52,081 nucleotides of DNA, taken from the NCBI GenBank assembly GCA_031253495.1, contig JAIRWC010000034.1, forward strand, positions 1-52,081. The letters are read 5' to 3'. Origin of the DNA: Oscillospiraceae bacterium (GTDB lineage: Bacteria; Bacillota; Clostridia; Oscillospirales; Ruminococcaceae). Under the pieces are notes generated by a model, which saw only the letters and a list, made by a program, of their open reading frames with translations, was not told the DNA's origin and made no database searches. Positions 33,655 through 42,105 of the stretch are shown here, in pieces. Within the stretch, counting starts at the first letter, position 1, and each line of letters opens with the position of its first letter. Made by a program: the position numbers and the translations under genes.

Positions 33655-34356
33655 TCATTCCTCGCGCGGGTCAATTTTCTTGACCGCTTCGTCGTATCTG
33701 CCGTATTGCCCGCAGTTGGCTTTATAGGCTTCGTCCGGCGACTTCCCGCGGCGGATGTCCTCGAGCATTTTACCGATTTTTACGAACCGATAGCCGATAA
33801 TCTCGCCGTTTTTATCCAACCCGAGGGAAGAGATGTACCCTTCCGCCATCTCCATATACCTGACGCCCTTATCCTTGGTTGAAAAAATCGTTCCGATTTG
33901 CGAGCGCAAGCCTTTGCCCAAGTCCTCCAGCCCCGCCCCTATGGGCAGCCCGCCCTCCGAGAACGCGGTTTGGGTTCGCCCGTAGGCGATTTGCAGGAAA
34001 AGCTCCCGCATCGCCACGTTAATCGCGTCGCACACCAAGTCGGTGTTCAAAGCCTCGAGAATGGTTTTCCCCGGGAGGATTTCCCCCGCCATAGCCGCCG
34101 AGTGGGTCATGCCGGAACATCCGATGGTTTCGACCAACGCCTCCTCGATAACGCCGTCCTTGACGTTGAGGGTCAGCTTGCAGGCCCCCTGTTGGGGGGC
34201 GCACCAGCCAATCCCGTGGGTTAAGCCGCTGATGTCGGTAATCTGATAGGCCTTGACCCAACTCCCCTCGACGGGAATGGGCGCGGGCGCGTGGCGCGCG
34301 CCTTTCGTAACCGTACACATCTTCTCGACTTCGTGTGAATAAGAAATTTTGCTCAT
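33655..34356 (-). CDS. NifU-like iron-sulfur cluster assembly scaffold protein
   Basis: A 233-residue protein of the family annotated as iron-sulfur scaffold and found beside GGGtGRT. NifU/IscU-like features: WCAPQQGACKLTLNVKDGVIEEALVETIGCSGMTHSAAMAGEIL (about residues 56-98), giving Cys residues in the positions expected for the fold. The remainder (ELFLQIAYGRTQTAFSEGGLPIG and the C-terminal YKANCGQYGRYDEAV) is family specific. The start at 34356 has AAAGGAA upstream. It is the first gene of the pair, behind promoter 34391-34419. Whether it carries a cluster has not been shown from sequence. Confidence 0.85.
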   Translation of the reverse strand: MSKISYSHEVEKMCTVTKGARHAPAPIPVEGSWVKAYQITDISGLTHGIGWCAPQQGACKLTLNVKDGVIEEALVETIGCSGMTHSAAMAGEILPGKTILEALNTDLVCDAINVAMRELFLQIAYGRTQTAFSEGGLPIGAGLEDLGKGLRSQIGTIFSTKDKGVRYMEMAEGYISSLGLDKNGEIIGYRFVKIGKMLEDIRRGKSPDEAYKANCGQYGRYDEAVKKIDPREE

Positions 34357-34390
34357 TAAAATAACCGTTCCTTTCTTTTTATTTGGTTTC

Positions 34391-34419
34391 ATTATACAAC
34401 GTTTGGAAGAATTTTACAA
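34391..34419 (-). promoter_or_regulatory. Promoter of the scaffold-GGGtGRT pair
   Basis: Minus strand: -35 TTGTAA (34414-34419), 17-base spacer, -10 TATAAT (34391-34396), about 35 bases before the scaffold ATG. Confidence 0.78.
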
Positions 34420-34473
34420 TAGGTTGACCGTATTTTTTCACGGCGGCCGCCGCGCCTTAATTTGAAATCGGTA

Positions 34474-35649
34474 TTACAGTATAACCGGCTTCGCCGTAAA
34501 TTCCCCGCCGCATATCCGCCGCTTCCCGAAAGCCAGCGCGTATACGTTGGCGCAGCGCTCTTCCAGAAGGGCCTGCCGTTTTTGACCGTCGCCGCGTTTC
34601 ATTAAAGCGGCGAGCGACGTGTCCATGGGGAGCTCGCACTTGGCCGCCGCGAGGATTTCACGCCCCTTTTCGTTCATCCCGAGAATACGGACGTACTGCG
34701 GCGGCAGTTTCGCGTCGCTCTTGGTAATTCCGAGAAAACAGCACAAAACCGCCCTTCGTATTCTCGCCATGGTATAACTCTTGGTCTTGGCGAGGAAATA
34801 AAGTTCCGGCAGGCTCCTCGCCGCCCTCGCCGCTTTGTAAATCCGATTTTCCAAACCGTTTTGAACGTTCGGGGCGCGTTTAATCGCCGCCGGGCTCATC
34901 AGCCGCAGGGAAACGAGGACGGCCGTTTCCAAACGCCTTATATCCGCGTAATCGCCCAAATCCCCCGCGTCGGGCATAAACGCCGAAACGTCCCCGCCTT
35001 CAAAAATCATTTTCCGCAGTTGAAGCGCGCTTAACACCCGAACGCCGTTTGCCGCGGCGCCTTCCCCTCGCCCGTCGTGCGCGGCGCCCCCGCGCGTTAT
35101 CGTGAACGGCTCGATTGAGGAGCCGATTTCGTTCAACGCCTTGACGTATTCCACGCCGAGAATGTTGTTGGGCTCGTTCAAAGCGCGAACCACGTCGTCC
35201 GTGTAATATTTTCCGACCGTTTTTTGCAGCGCGGCGGGGTAAGGCAACCCGCTCTTCACGGCGCCGATGAAATCCTCGGTGGTAACCGCATAGTGCGCCG
35301 CGCCCGCCGCTTCTTTGATGAGTTCGGCGTCGCCGCACTCGCTGCCGAAACTGAGGACGTCCGCGCAGTTCAGCGAATTGAGCAGCGACACCGCCCCCGA
35401 GGCGAACCGCTCCGCGCTCGACAAAGAAAACGCGACCGGCAGCTCGATTATCAAATCCGCGCCGTTTCGCAAAGCCGTTTCGGCGCGCTTATGCTTTTCG
35501 GCGACGGCTATGTCGCCGCGCTGGGTAAAATTCCCGCTCATCACGGCGACGACGTGCGTGGAGCCCGTAACGGCGCGGGTCTGTTCGATATGGTACTTAT
35601 GCCCGTTGTGAAAAGGGTTGTATTCCGCGATAATCGCCGCGATTTTCAT
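34474..35649 (-). CDS. tmcAL: tRNA(Met) cytidine acetate ligase (TmcAL, YlbM)
   Basis: Acetylates the wobble cytidine of elongator tRNA-Met using ATP and acetate. The 391-residue protein opens with KIAAIIAEYNPFHNGHKYHIEQ, whose HNGH is the nucleotidyltransferase HxGH site. It continues with VAVMSGNFTQRGDIAV and KHKRAETALRNGADLIIELPVAFS, all hallmarks of YlbM. The C-terminal half is helical and includes LCCFLGITK and YVRILGMNEKGR. It is divergent from acetate kinase, with overlapping promoters; both enzymes handle acetate and ATP. Confidence 0.94.
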   Translation of the reverse strand: MKIAAIIAEYNPFHNGHKYHIEQTRAVTGSTHVVAVMSGNFTQRGDIAVAEKHKRAETALRNGADLIIELPVAFSLSSAERFASGAVSLLNSLNCADVLSFGSECGDAELIKEAAGAAHYAVTTEDFIGAVKSGLPYPAALQKTVGKYYTDDVVRALNEPNNILGVEYVKALNEIGSSIEPFTITRGGAAHDGRGEGAAANGVRVLSALQLRKMIFEGGDVSAFMPDAGDLGDYADIRRLETAVLVSLRLMSPAAIKRAPNVQNGLENRIYKAARAARSLPELYFLAKTKSYTMARIRRAVLCCFLGITKSDAKLPPQYVRILGMNEKGREILAAAKCELPMDTSLAALMKRGDGQKRQALLEERCANVYALAFGKRRICGGEFTAKPVIL

Positions 35650-35673
35650 GGTCGTAAAAGCCCCCGTTCTAAA

Positions 35674-35702
35674 ATTTTAACAATAACACTTGATTTTTTC
35701 AA
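35674..35702 (-). promoter_or_regulatory. Promoter of tmcAL
   Basis: Minus strand: -35 TTGAAA (35697-35702), 17-base spacer, -10 TAAAAT (35674-35679). The leader would be about 18 bases. The -35 falls inside the ackA promoter. Confidence 0.65.
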
Positions 35703-35718
35703 GATTTTGTTGTAGAAT
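35690..35718 (+). promoter_or_regulatory. Promoter of ackA
   Basis: -35 TTGATT (35690-35695), 17-base spacer, -10 TAGAAT (35713-35718). The small palindrome CTTGA-TTTTT-TCAAG (35689-35703) covers both this -35 and that of tmcAL. Confidence 0.8.
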
Positions 35719-35761
35719 AGAAAAACCACATTCACAAAGGCAAGAAAGGATAAAAACCGAA

Positions 35762-36958
35762 ATGAATATTCTTGTTATAAACGCGGGCAGTTCTTCCCTT
35801 AAATATCAGCTGATTGAAATGAACGGCGAAAAGGTCGTCGCGAAAGGCAACTGCGAGCGTATCGGCATCGACGGGAAGATATCGCACTCTGCCTTCGACG
35901 GGAGGAAGTTCGAGGAGGATTGCCCTTTCGCCACCCATACGGAGGCTTTTGAAAAGGTCGTGTACGCCTTGACCGAAAGCCCCGCCGCGGTGATTTCCGG
36001 CATGAGCGAGATTAACGCCGTGGGGCACCGGATTGTTCAAGGCGCGGAAGTTTTTAACAAGACCACCGCCATAACCGACGATATTATCCGGAAAATCGAC
36101 GAGCTGAAAGAATTGGCCCCGGTCCATAACCACGCGCACGCCCTGGCGCTGTGGGCCTGCAAGAAAGTCATCCCCGAAAGCGTACCGCAGGCCGCCGTGT
36201 TCGACACGGCTTTCCACCAGACAATCCCGGATTATGCGTTCATATACGGCATGCCATATGAATGTTACGGGAAATACAACGTTCGCAAATACGGTTTTCA
36301 CGGAACGTCGCACCGCTTCGTCACCATGAGCCTCGCCCAAAGAATGGGGCGCGACATCAAGGATTTAAAGATTGTTTCCTGCCATCTCGGCAACGGTTCT
36401 TCCATAACCGCCGTCTACGGAGGGAAGTCGGTTGACACGTCCATGGGCTTCACCCCGCTTGACGGGGTTTTAATGGGAACGCGCTCCGGCGCCGTCGACC
36501 CGTCCGCCGTTACGTATATCCAAAAGAAATTGGGGCTGTCCCCCGCCGAAACGGACGATTATCTCAACAAGAAATCCGGTCTGCTCGGTATCGGCGGCTT
36601 TTCCGATAACCGCGAGATTACCGCCGCCGCCGAGAAGGGCGACCGCCGCGCCATGCTCGCCACGGCCATTTTGCGTTACGGGATAAAGAAATATATAGGC
36701 GCTTACACGGCGGCGATGGGCGGGCTTGACGCGGTGATTTTCACCGGGGGGATAGGCGAGAACGCCGTCGATATCCGGCGCGACGTCTGCCTTGACATGG
36801 AATTTTTCGGTATCGAGTTCGACGTGGAGAAAAACGCGAACACACGCGGCAGTTTCGAGAAAATCACCAAAGACGGCAGCCGCGCCGAGGTTTGGGTGGT
36901 TCCCACGGACGAGGAACTGCTGATAGCGCGGGACACGAAAGAATTATTCGGGTTGTAA
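35762..36958 (+). CDS. ackA: Acetate kinase
   Basis: Converts acetyl phosphate and ADP to acetate and ATP, the energy-yielding end of acetate fermentation. It is 398 residues, standard length. Motifs: VINAGSSSLKYQ (residues 4-15), GHRIVQGAE, FDTAFHQTIPDYA, RKYGFHGTSHRFV (catalytic Arg/His region), SCHLGNGSSITAV, MGFTPLDGVLMGTRSGAVDPS and FTGGIGENA. The ATG at 35762 follows AAAGGA; the frame is open to 35690, inside the promoter. No phosphotransacetylase gene is adjacent. It ends at the terminator 36985-37013. Confidence 0.97.
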   Translation: MNILVINAGSSSLKYQLIEMNGEKVVAKGNCERIGIDGKISHSAFDGRKFEEDCPFATHTEAFEKVVYALTESPAAVISGMSEINAVGHRIVQGAEVFNKTTAITDDIIRKIDELKELAPVHNHAHALALWACKKVIPESVPQAAVFDTAFHQTIPDYAFIYGMPYECYGKYNVRKYGFHGTSHRFVTMSLAQRMGRDIKDLKIVSCHLGNGSSITAVYGGKSVDTSMGFTPLDGVLMGTRSGAVDPSAVTYIQKKLGLSPAETDDYLNKKSGLLGIGGFSDNREITAAAEKGDRRAMLATAILRYGIKKYIGAYTAAMGGLDAVIFTGGIGENAVDIRRDVCLDMEFFGIEFDVEKNANTRGSFEKITKDGSRAEVWVVPTDEELLIARDTKELFGL

Positions 36959-36984
36959 CGGCGCGCCGTGATATAACTTACCGT

Positions 36985-37013
36985 AAAATAAACGGCTCCG
37001 CCGTTTATTTTTT
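36985..37013. terminator. Convergent terminator overlapping a stop codon
   Basis: AAAATAAACGGC (36985-36996), loop TCC, GCCGTTTATTTT (37000-37011), then two more T: a perfect 12-bp stem terminating ackA. The other strand also ends in a T-run. The right arm contains the TAA stop (37005-37007) of the convergent gene. Confidence 0.88.
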
Positions 37014-38447
37014 CGGCATTTTGCCGATATCGCGAACCGCGGCCTCAAGCGTCGCCAACCCTTTGCTCTCGCTTGCCGACTGCATGCTTTCCAGTTGTTT
37101 TTTACGGGCGTACATCTCGGTTTCCTCTTCCTGCCTAAGGCGTTCCTTATGCTCGTTCCAGCGCTGAACGTACTTATGGGCGATTTCCGCGACAAACCCG
37201 TCCTGTTCCGCCTTTTCGGCGGCGACGGAAGAAAAGTAGCCGTATACCGCGGGGTGCATGATGTTAAGCAGCCTCTCCGCCACGTATTTATGCGCCGCGG
37301 AAAGGTCCTCGTTTTTCAGTATATCCAAAGCGAACGGCAAAAACCGGCCGAAATCCGCCGTTTGCAGATAATTGCAGGCCGTTATGACGCTGTTGTAATA
37401 ATTGTTTGAAATGATGTATTTGTCCTCGTATTTGACCTCGCCCGCCAAAAGCGCGTTCAGCTGCTCTTCCGAAAGGGAATTTACGCCCGACGTTGATTCC
37501 ACCATCGCGCTGTCGGGGAGCTGGGCGGCCTTTTCGTACACCGCCGCCGGGAAAGCGCGCTTGCTGGCGGTTTTCACGCTGCGCGACATCTTTGATTTTA
37601 TCTCGCCGTAAGTGTCGGGTCTGGCGTATTTGCGCGTTATCAAAAAGCGTTCCAGCGTGTTTTCCGGCAGGGCGTCAAGCGGAATTTTTACATAAGGGCA
37701 GGACAAAGCGACAATTTTTTTCCTGCCCCCGCCGTCTTCCGCGCCGTATATCACGCCGGTTAACGGCTCTATTACGAGGCATTTGAAATCCTTGTCGTTC
37801 AGAAGGCAGGCGGTCGCGGTATGGTGCCCGTCCAAAAGCGCGGAAAACATCCCCGAAACGTGGTACGCGACCCCGCCCGAAACCTTGCCCTTCCGGATTC
37901 TTTCCTGCAGGGCGGTCATTTTATTGGGCTGATAACTCGCCGCCTGTTCGCAGGGGATAAGGAAGCAGGGCGAAAAATTCGCGTCGCCTATGACGCTGTT
38001 CCTGTCCGCCGTGCCCGCCACCTCATGGCGGACGTTGTAGGCGTTCCAAAAGAAATTGCCCGCCCCGTCGCTCGGAATCATCCTCGATTCATGAACGACG
38101 TACAGCCCCTCCGAAAGCAGTTCCAGCACGGGAACCGCCGAACGGGCCAAACCTTGGCCGTAAAGGAAGAAATTATCGCCGACCACGGAAAACCGCGACT
38201 TTACGACGTCCGAACATTTTTCAATGCCGGAAATCTGCGCCACGAGCTTATCCGCGGCGGGGTCCAAGTTGTTTTGTTTGCCGATACTGAAAATAGGCTC
38301 GCTTTCCACGAAAAAAACGTCCGTGTCGGAGCCGGGGGCGTTATTGCCTTTGAATATCCCGACCTGCCCCGTGCCTTTTGAAACGTCCGCGAGCAAAAAT
38401 TCCCTGCCGTCTATTTCCAAGGTCGTTGAAACGACGACGGAATTCAT
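37005..38447 (-). CDS. Unrecognised 480-residue protein with a DGHH motif
   Basis: I do not recognise a family for the whole protein. It looks soluble, with no signal peptide or transmembrane segment. Residues 196-215 read HVSGMFSALLDGHHTATACL; the DGHH-T/R-A pattern recalls the ParB/sulfiredoxin fold's DGHHR motif, but the rest does not obviously fit ParB. The last ~60 residues (YVQRWNEHKERLRQEEETE and onward) are charged and likely coiled coil. It lies 10 bases after the YcxB-like membrane protein and should share its transcript. The start has a weak GGTAGGTG site. Its stop codon lies within the terminator shared with ackA. Confidence 0.75.
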   Translation of the reverse strand: MNSVVVSTTLEIDGREFLLADVSKGTGQVGIFKGNNAPGSDTDVFFVESEPIFSIGKQNNLDPAADKLVAQISGIEKCSDVVKSRFSVVGDNFFLYGQGLARSAVPVLELLSEGLYVVHESRMIPSDGAGNFFWNAYNVRHEVAGTADRNSVIGDANFSPCFLIPCEQAASYQPNKMTALQERIRKGKVSGGVAYHVSGMFSALLDGHHTATACLLNDKDFKCLVIEPLTGVIYGAEDGGGRKKIVALSCPYVKIPLDALPENTLERFLITRKYARPDTYGEIKSKMSRSVKTASKRAFPAAVYEKAAQLPDSAMVESTSGVNSLSEEQLNALLAGEVKYEDKYIISNNYYNSVITACNYLQTADFGRFLPFALDILKNEDLSAAHKYVAERLLNIMHPAVYGYFSSVAAEKAEQDGFVAEIAHKYVQRWNEHKERLRQEEETEMYARKKQLESMQSASESKGLATLEAAVRDIGKMPKK

Positions 38448-38457
38448 AAGCCGTCAC

Positions 38458-39327
38458 CTACCTTTGCTGAAGCCTGCCGGCGATAAAATCCGATAGCTCT
38501 TTGTGCTTGTCCTTCGGGAAAAGCCTTTTGGGGAGCCAAAAAACCGCCTTTTTATTCTTAAAGACTATATAAACGTGGTTAGTCTCGATAAAATAAGCGG
38601 ACTCGTTCCAGTCGATTATCTCCGAAAAGCCGTAAACGCCGCTTTCAGCCGCCATAAAACCGTTTTCGCACACGACGAAGGTTATTTCCTCCAAAAGGGC
38701 GGGGTCGTCCCTCAAAATCCTGCCGTACAGGGTTTTCGCCGCGAAGGCGCACATAAGGTAGACCACCATCGCCGCCGCCCCCCCCGCGAAAAGCGAGATG
38801 GGGATAAACTTGATAAGGTTGTTGAGCGCGTCGCCCCAAAAAACCGACAAAACGGCGAACATCGCGATTGTGGCGAGCGGGAACACCGCCCAGATAACCT
38901 TGTCGAACCCGGCGTTCAAAAGCACCACGTTTGAATTGTTGACCTCTTTTTCCACATAGGCTCCCGAAGCGACGTAGGCGTCCGTCGGAATCTCGCAGCC
39001 GACGCAAAGGGTTTTCGGCGGGAGTATACGCATGCCGAAGTTGTATTCTATCTTGGGGTTAGCGGCAATCACACCCTCGATAATCGCCCTTGCCATAAGC
39101 AAAACCCGTGAATCGGGGATGCAATTTTTCAATATGCGGTAGCTCTTGCCGTTCGTAACGATAACGAACCCGTTCCTGTTTTCGGTAACGGAAACGACGT
39201 CCGACCATTCGTAAACGGCGGGAAACTCCTCCCCTTTTTCATAGACGGAAAAAAAGTCGGCTATTATGAACGTCTGTTTTCCGTCGGCGGATTTGATTTT
39301 TACCCCGGGCAGGGATTCAAAAGCCAA
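38458..39327 (-). CDS. YcxB-like membrane protein
   Basis: A 289-residue protein with two transmembrane helices (about residues 148-168 and 178-198) between two cytoplasmic, PH-like beta-rich halves. The C-terminal half (EEITFVVCENGFMAAESGVYGFSEIIDWNESAYFI... ending PKRLFPKDKHKELSDFI) matches the YcxB-like domain. The N-terminal half (YEWSDVVSVTENRNGFVIVTNGKSYRILK) looks like a second, diverged copy. Function unknown. I chose the TTG at 39327 behind GAGGTG (6-base spacing). A GTG at 39348 is only about 6 bases from the predicted transcription start and has no ribosome site. It pairs with the 480-residue gene. Confidence 0.75.
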   Translation of the reverse strand: MAFESLPGVKIKSADGKQTFIIADFFSVYEKGEEFPAVYEWSDVVSVTENRNGFVIVTNGKSYRILKNCIPDSRVLLMARAIIEGVIAANPKIEYNFGMRILPPKTLCVGCEIPTDAYVASGAYVEKEVNNSNVVLLNAGFDKVIWAVFPLATIAMFAVLSVFWGDALNNLIKFIPISLFAGGAAAMVVYLMCAFAAKTLYGRILRDDPALLEEITFVVCENGFMAAESGVYGFSEIIDWNESAYFIETNHVYIVFKNKKAVFWLPKRLFPKDKHKELSDFIAGRLQQR

Positions 39328-39360
39328 GCGTAACACCTCGATTTTCACGAATTTTCTATG

Positions 39361-39389
39361 ATTATAACATATTTTTACGCAAAAATAAA
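39361..39389 (-). promoter_or_regulatory. Promoter of the YcxB-like / DGHH gene pair
   Basis: Minus strand: -10 TATAAT (39361-39366) with -35 TTTATT (39384-39389) at 17 bases. The -10 is perfect and the -35 is weak. Confidence 0.55.
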
Positions 39390-39427
39390 TACCTCGCGGG
39401 TCGAATTTATAAAAATTTTGTAAATAC

Positions 39428-39456
39428 TTGAAAAAAGGCGGAAATTGGTGTATACT
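39428..39456 (+). promoter_or_regulatory. Promoter of the deaminase-cca-mreB operon
   Basis: -35 TTGAAA (39428-39433), 17-base spacer, -10 TATACT (39451-39456), about 60 bases before the ATG at 39520. Confidence 0.8.
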
Positions 39457-39519
39457 TTAAGCGATGTCGGGAACAATCGTCTTTTTCCGCGTTTCACGGC
39501 GGAATAAAGGGGGGGGCGT

Positions 39520-40782
39520 ATGACCACACGGTTTTACAACGCGAAAATCCTCAACGGGGATATGACCGTCGCCGACGGCGAGCTTTGCGTGAGGGGCGGC
39601 GTAATCGAATGTGTTTGCGGGGCGTGCGAAAACGGCGGCGATTATGAAAAAGAAATCGACTGTAAGGGCGGCCTGCTTATCCCCGGGTTCAAGAACGCCC
39701 ACGCCCACTCCGCCATGACGTTCCTGCGTTCGCGCGCCGACGACCTGCCGCTTCACGAATGGCTTAACGAACAGGTTTTCCCGCAGGAGGCGAAATTGAC
39801 CGCCGAGCATATTTACTGGTTTACCAAACTCGCGATTTTAGAATATGTTTCGGGCGGGATAACGGCGGCGTTCGATATGTATTTTGAACCGGAAGCGGTG
39901 GCGAGCGCGGCGAGGGAAACCGGTTTCAAAATAACGATGTGCGGCGCGGTCAACGACTTCGGGACCACCCCCGCGAAATTGCGCGATTATTATGAAAAAT
40001 ACAACGGATACGACGAGTTGGTCGCCTATAAACTCGGATTTCACGCCGAATACACCAACAGCGTCGGCAATATGAGGGCGGTCGCCGAGATGTCGCGGGG
40101 CTATAAGGCGCCCGTTTATACCCACATGTGCGAAACAAAAGCCGAAACCGACGGCTGTATCGAACGCCACGGCAAAACCCCGCCCGCCCTGTTCGAGGAG
40201 CTGGGGCTGTGGGAACACGGCGGCGGCGCGTTCCATTGCGTCCACGTCAACGACGACGACGTCGGGATTATGGCGCGCAATAGAATATGGGCGGTGAGCA
40301 ACCCGTGTTCCAACTTGAAGCTGGCTTCGGGCGTCGCGCCGCTTACGAAGATGGCGGCGGCGGGAATAAACATCGCGCTCGGAACGGACGGCGCCGCCTC
40401 GAACAACGCGCTGTCCATGTTCCGTGAAATGTACTCCGCCGTTACGCTGCAAAAGTATCTGACGAACGACGCGGCGGCGTGCCCCGCTTACAACGCGCTT
40501 AACTGGGCGTTTTCGGGCGGGGCGTCGGCTATGGGGCTGGAAGGCTGCGATTGTCTGGCGGCGGGGAAAAAAGCCGATATAGTCATGCTCGACTTAAACC
40601 GCCCCGCCATGCTCCCGCATAACAACATAGTCAAGAACATCGTTTATTCCGGGGACGCGAGCGCGGTCAAGATGACAATGGTCAACGGGAAAATCCTGTA
40701 TTATGACGGCGAGTTTTTCACGGGGGACAAAGCCGAGACGATTATCGAAAAAACGCGGGATTTAATGAAGGATTTTGATTGA
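39520..40782 (+). CDS. 5'-methylthioadenosine / S-adenosylhomocysteine deaminase-type amidohydrolase
   Basis: Metal-dependent deaminase, 420 residues, probably removing the amino group of methylthioadenosine or S-adenosylhomocysteine. Metal ligands: HAHS in GFKNAHAHSAMT (about residues 65-68), His in LGFHAEYT, His in FHCVHVNDDD, and Asp in NIALGTDGAASNN. The family sequence SNPCSNLKLASGVAPL is typical of the MtaD/SsnA/TrzN-like group. An N-terminal and a C-terminal beta-sandwich flank the barrel. The ribosome site is a G-run (GGGGGGG) 4-10 bases before ATG. It is the first of three coupled genes. Other purine or pterin deaminases of this superfamily remain possible. Confidence 0.88.
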   Translation: MTTRFYNAKILNGDMTVADGELCVRGGVIECVCGACENGGDYEKEIDCKGGLLIPGFKNAHAHSAMTFLRSRADDLPLHEWLNEQVFPQEAKLTAEHIYWFTKLAILEYVSGGITAAFDMYFEPEAVASAARETGFKITMCGAVNDFGTTPAKLRDYYEKYNGYDELVAYKLGFHAEYTNSVGNMRAVAEMSRGYKAPVYTHMCETKAETDGCIERHGKTPPALFEELGLWEHGGGAFHCVHVNDDDVGIMARNRIWAVSNPCSNLKLASGVAPLTKMAAAGINIALGTDGAASNNALSMFREMYSAVTLQKYLTNDAAACPAYNALNWAFSGGASAMGLEGCDCLAAGKKADIVMLDLNRPAMLPHNNIVKNIVYSGDASAVKMTMVNGKILYYDGEFFTGDKAETIIEKTRDLMKDFD

Positions 40783-42104
40783 TGTACCAGCCCCCTTACG
40801 TTAAAAAGATAATTTCCCTGCTTGAAGAGGGCGGGTACGAGGCTTACACCGTCGGCGGCTGCGTCCGCGACGCGCTTATAGGCGTAACTCCCTCCGATTT
40901 CGACGTAACCTCTTCCGCCGCCCCGGAAGAAGTTCGGGCGGTCATGGGCGAAGCGGGGATTAAGGTTCACGACACGGGGTTAAAGCACGGAACGGTTACC
41001 GCCGTTTCCGACGGCGTTCCCGTCGAGATAACCACGTTTCGCGTCGACGGCGGTTACAGCGATAACCGCCGCCCGGACAGCGTGGCGTTCACGAGGAGCC
41101 TGAAGGACGATTTGCGCCGCCGCGACTTTACCGTCAACGCCATGGCGTATTCCGAGCGAACGGGGATAGTCGATTTCTTCGGCGGGCGGGACGATTTGAA
41201 AAACAAGGTTATCCGCGCCGTCGGAAACGCCGAAACGCGTTTTAACGAAGACGGGCTGCGTATTTTGAGGGCTTTGCGTTTCGCCTGCGTCCTCGGTTTC
41301 GCCGTCGACGGGGAAACCGCTTCGGCGGCGCATAAGCTGCGCGGTCTGATAAAAAACGTTTCCGGCGAGAGGATAGCGGGCGAACTCAACAAGTTGGTTT
41401 GCGGCGAAGTAAGCGGGACGGTGTCGCGGTTCGCCGACGTCTTCGCGGAATTTATCCCCGAAATAACGGCGTGCGAAAATTTCGACCAACGCTCGGTATA
41501 CCACGACAGGGACGTTTTGACCCACACGCTTAACGCCATGGATTGCGCCCCCGCCGATAAAATCACGCGCTTGACCCTGCTGTTCCACGATTTGGGGAAG
41601 CCGCCCGCCTTTAAATTTGAAAACGGCAGGGGGCGTTTTCCCGGGCACGCGGAAATAAGCGCCCAAATCGCCGACAGAGCGTTTCGGCGGCTGAAATACG
41701 ACGGCGAAACGCGCGAAAAGGCGTTGCTTTTGATAAAATACCACAACATAACAATCCGCGACGACAAGAAAGCCGTGAAAAGGCTGTTGAACAAGTTCGG
41801 GGAGGAGGCGTTTTTCAGGTTAATCGACGTTCGCGTCGCCGACGACACGGCAAAAGCCGAAGAACACCGCGCCCGAACGGGGGAAGCCCGCAGGGCGGCG
41901 GAAACCGCGCGGGGGATTATCGGCGGGGGCGAGTGCTTTTCGACGGACGGGCTGGCGGTTAAGGGCGGCGACGTTCTCGAATTGGGTTATAAGGGGCGCG
42001 AAATAGGCGACGCGCTGAATTATCTTTTGCAGGCGGTTATAAACGAAAAAACCGAAAACGACAAAAACGGGCTGATTGATTATTTGTTAAAGAGGGGTAA
42101 ATAA
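40782..42104 (+). CDS. cca: CCA tRNA nucleotidyltransferase with HD domain
   Basis: Adds or repairs the 3' CCA of tRNAs. It is 440 residues. The catalytic head is YTVGGCVRDALIGVTPSDFDVTSSA (about residues 21-45) with the metal-binding Asp pair; then LRRRDFTVNAMAYS and NEDGLRILRALRFA (motifs D and E). The C-terminal half has an HD phosphohydrolase domain (VYHDRDVLTHTLNAM... LFHDLGKPP). The ATG at 40782 overlaps the deaminase stop (TGATG), which implies coupling; a TTG one codon earlier is the only other start. Confidence 0.96.
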   Translation: MYQPPYVKKIISLLEEGGYEAYTVGGCVRDALIGVTPSDFDVTSSAAPEEVRAVMGEAGIKVHDTGLKHGTVTAVSDGVPVEITTFRVDGGYSDNRRPDSVAFTRSLKDDLRRRDFTVNAMAYSERTGIVDFFGGRDDLKNKVIRAVGNAETRFNEDGLRILRALRFACVLGFAVDGETASAAHKLRGLIKNVSGERIAGELNKLVCGEVSGTVSRFADVFAEFIPEITACENFDQRSVYHDRDVLTHTLNAMDCAPADKITRLTLLFHDLGKPPAFKFENGRGRFPGHAEISAQIADRAFRRLKYDGETREKALLLIKYHNITIRDDKKAVKRLLNKFGEEAFFRLIDVRVADDTAKAEEHRARTGEARRAAETARGIIGGGECFSTDGLAVKGGDVLELGYKGREIGDALNYLLQAVINEKTENDKNGLIDYLLKRGK

Positions 42105-42105
42105 A

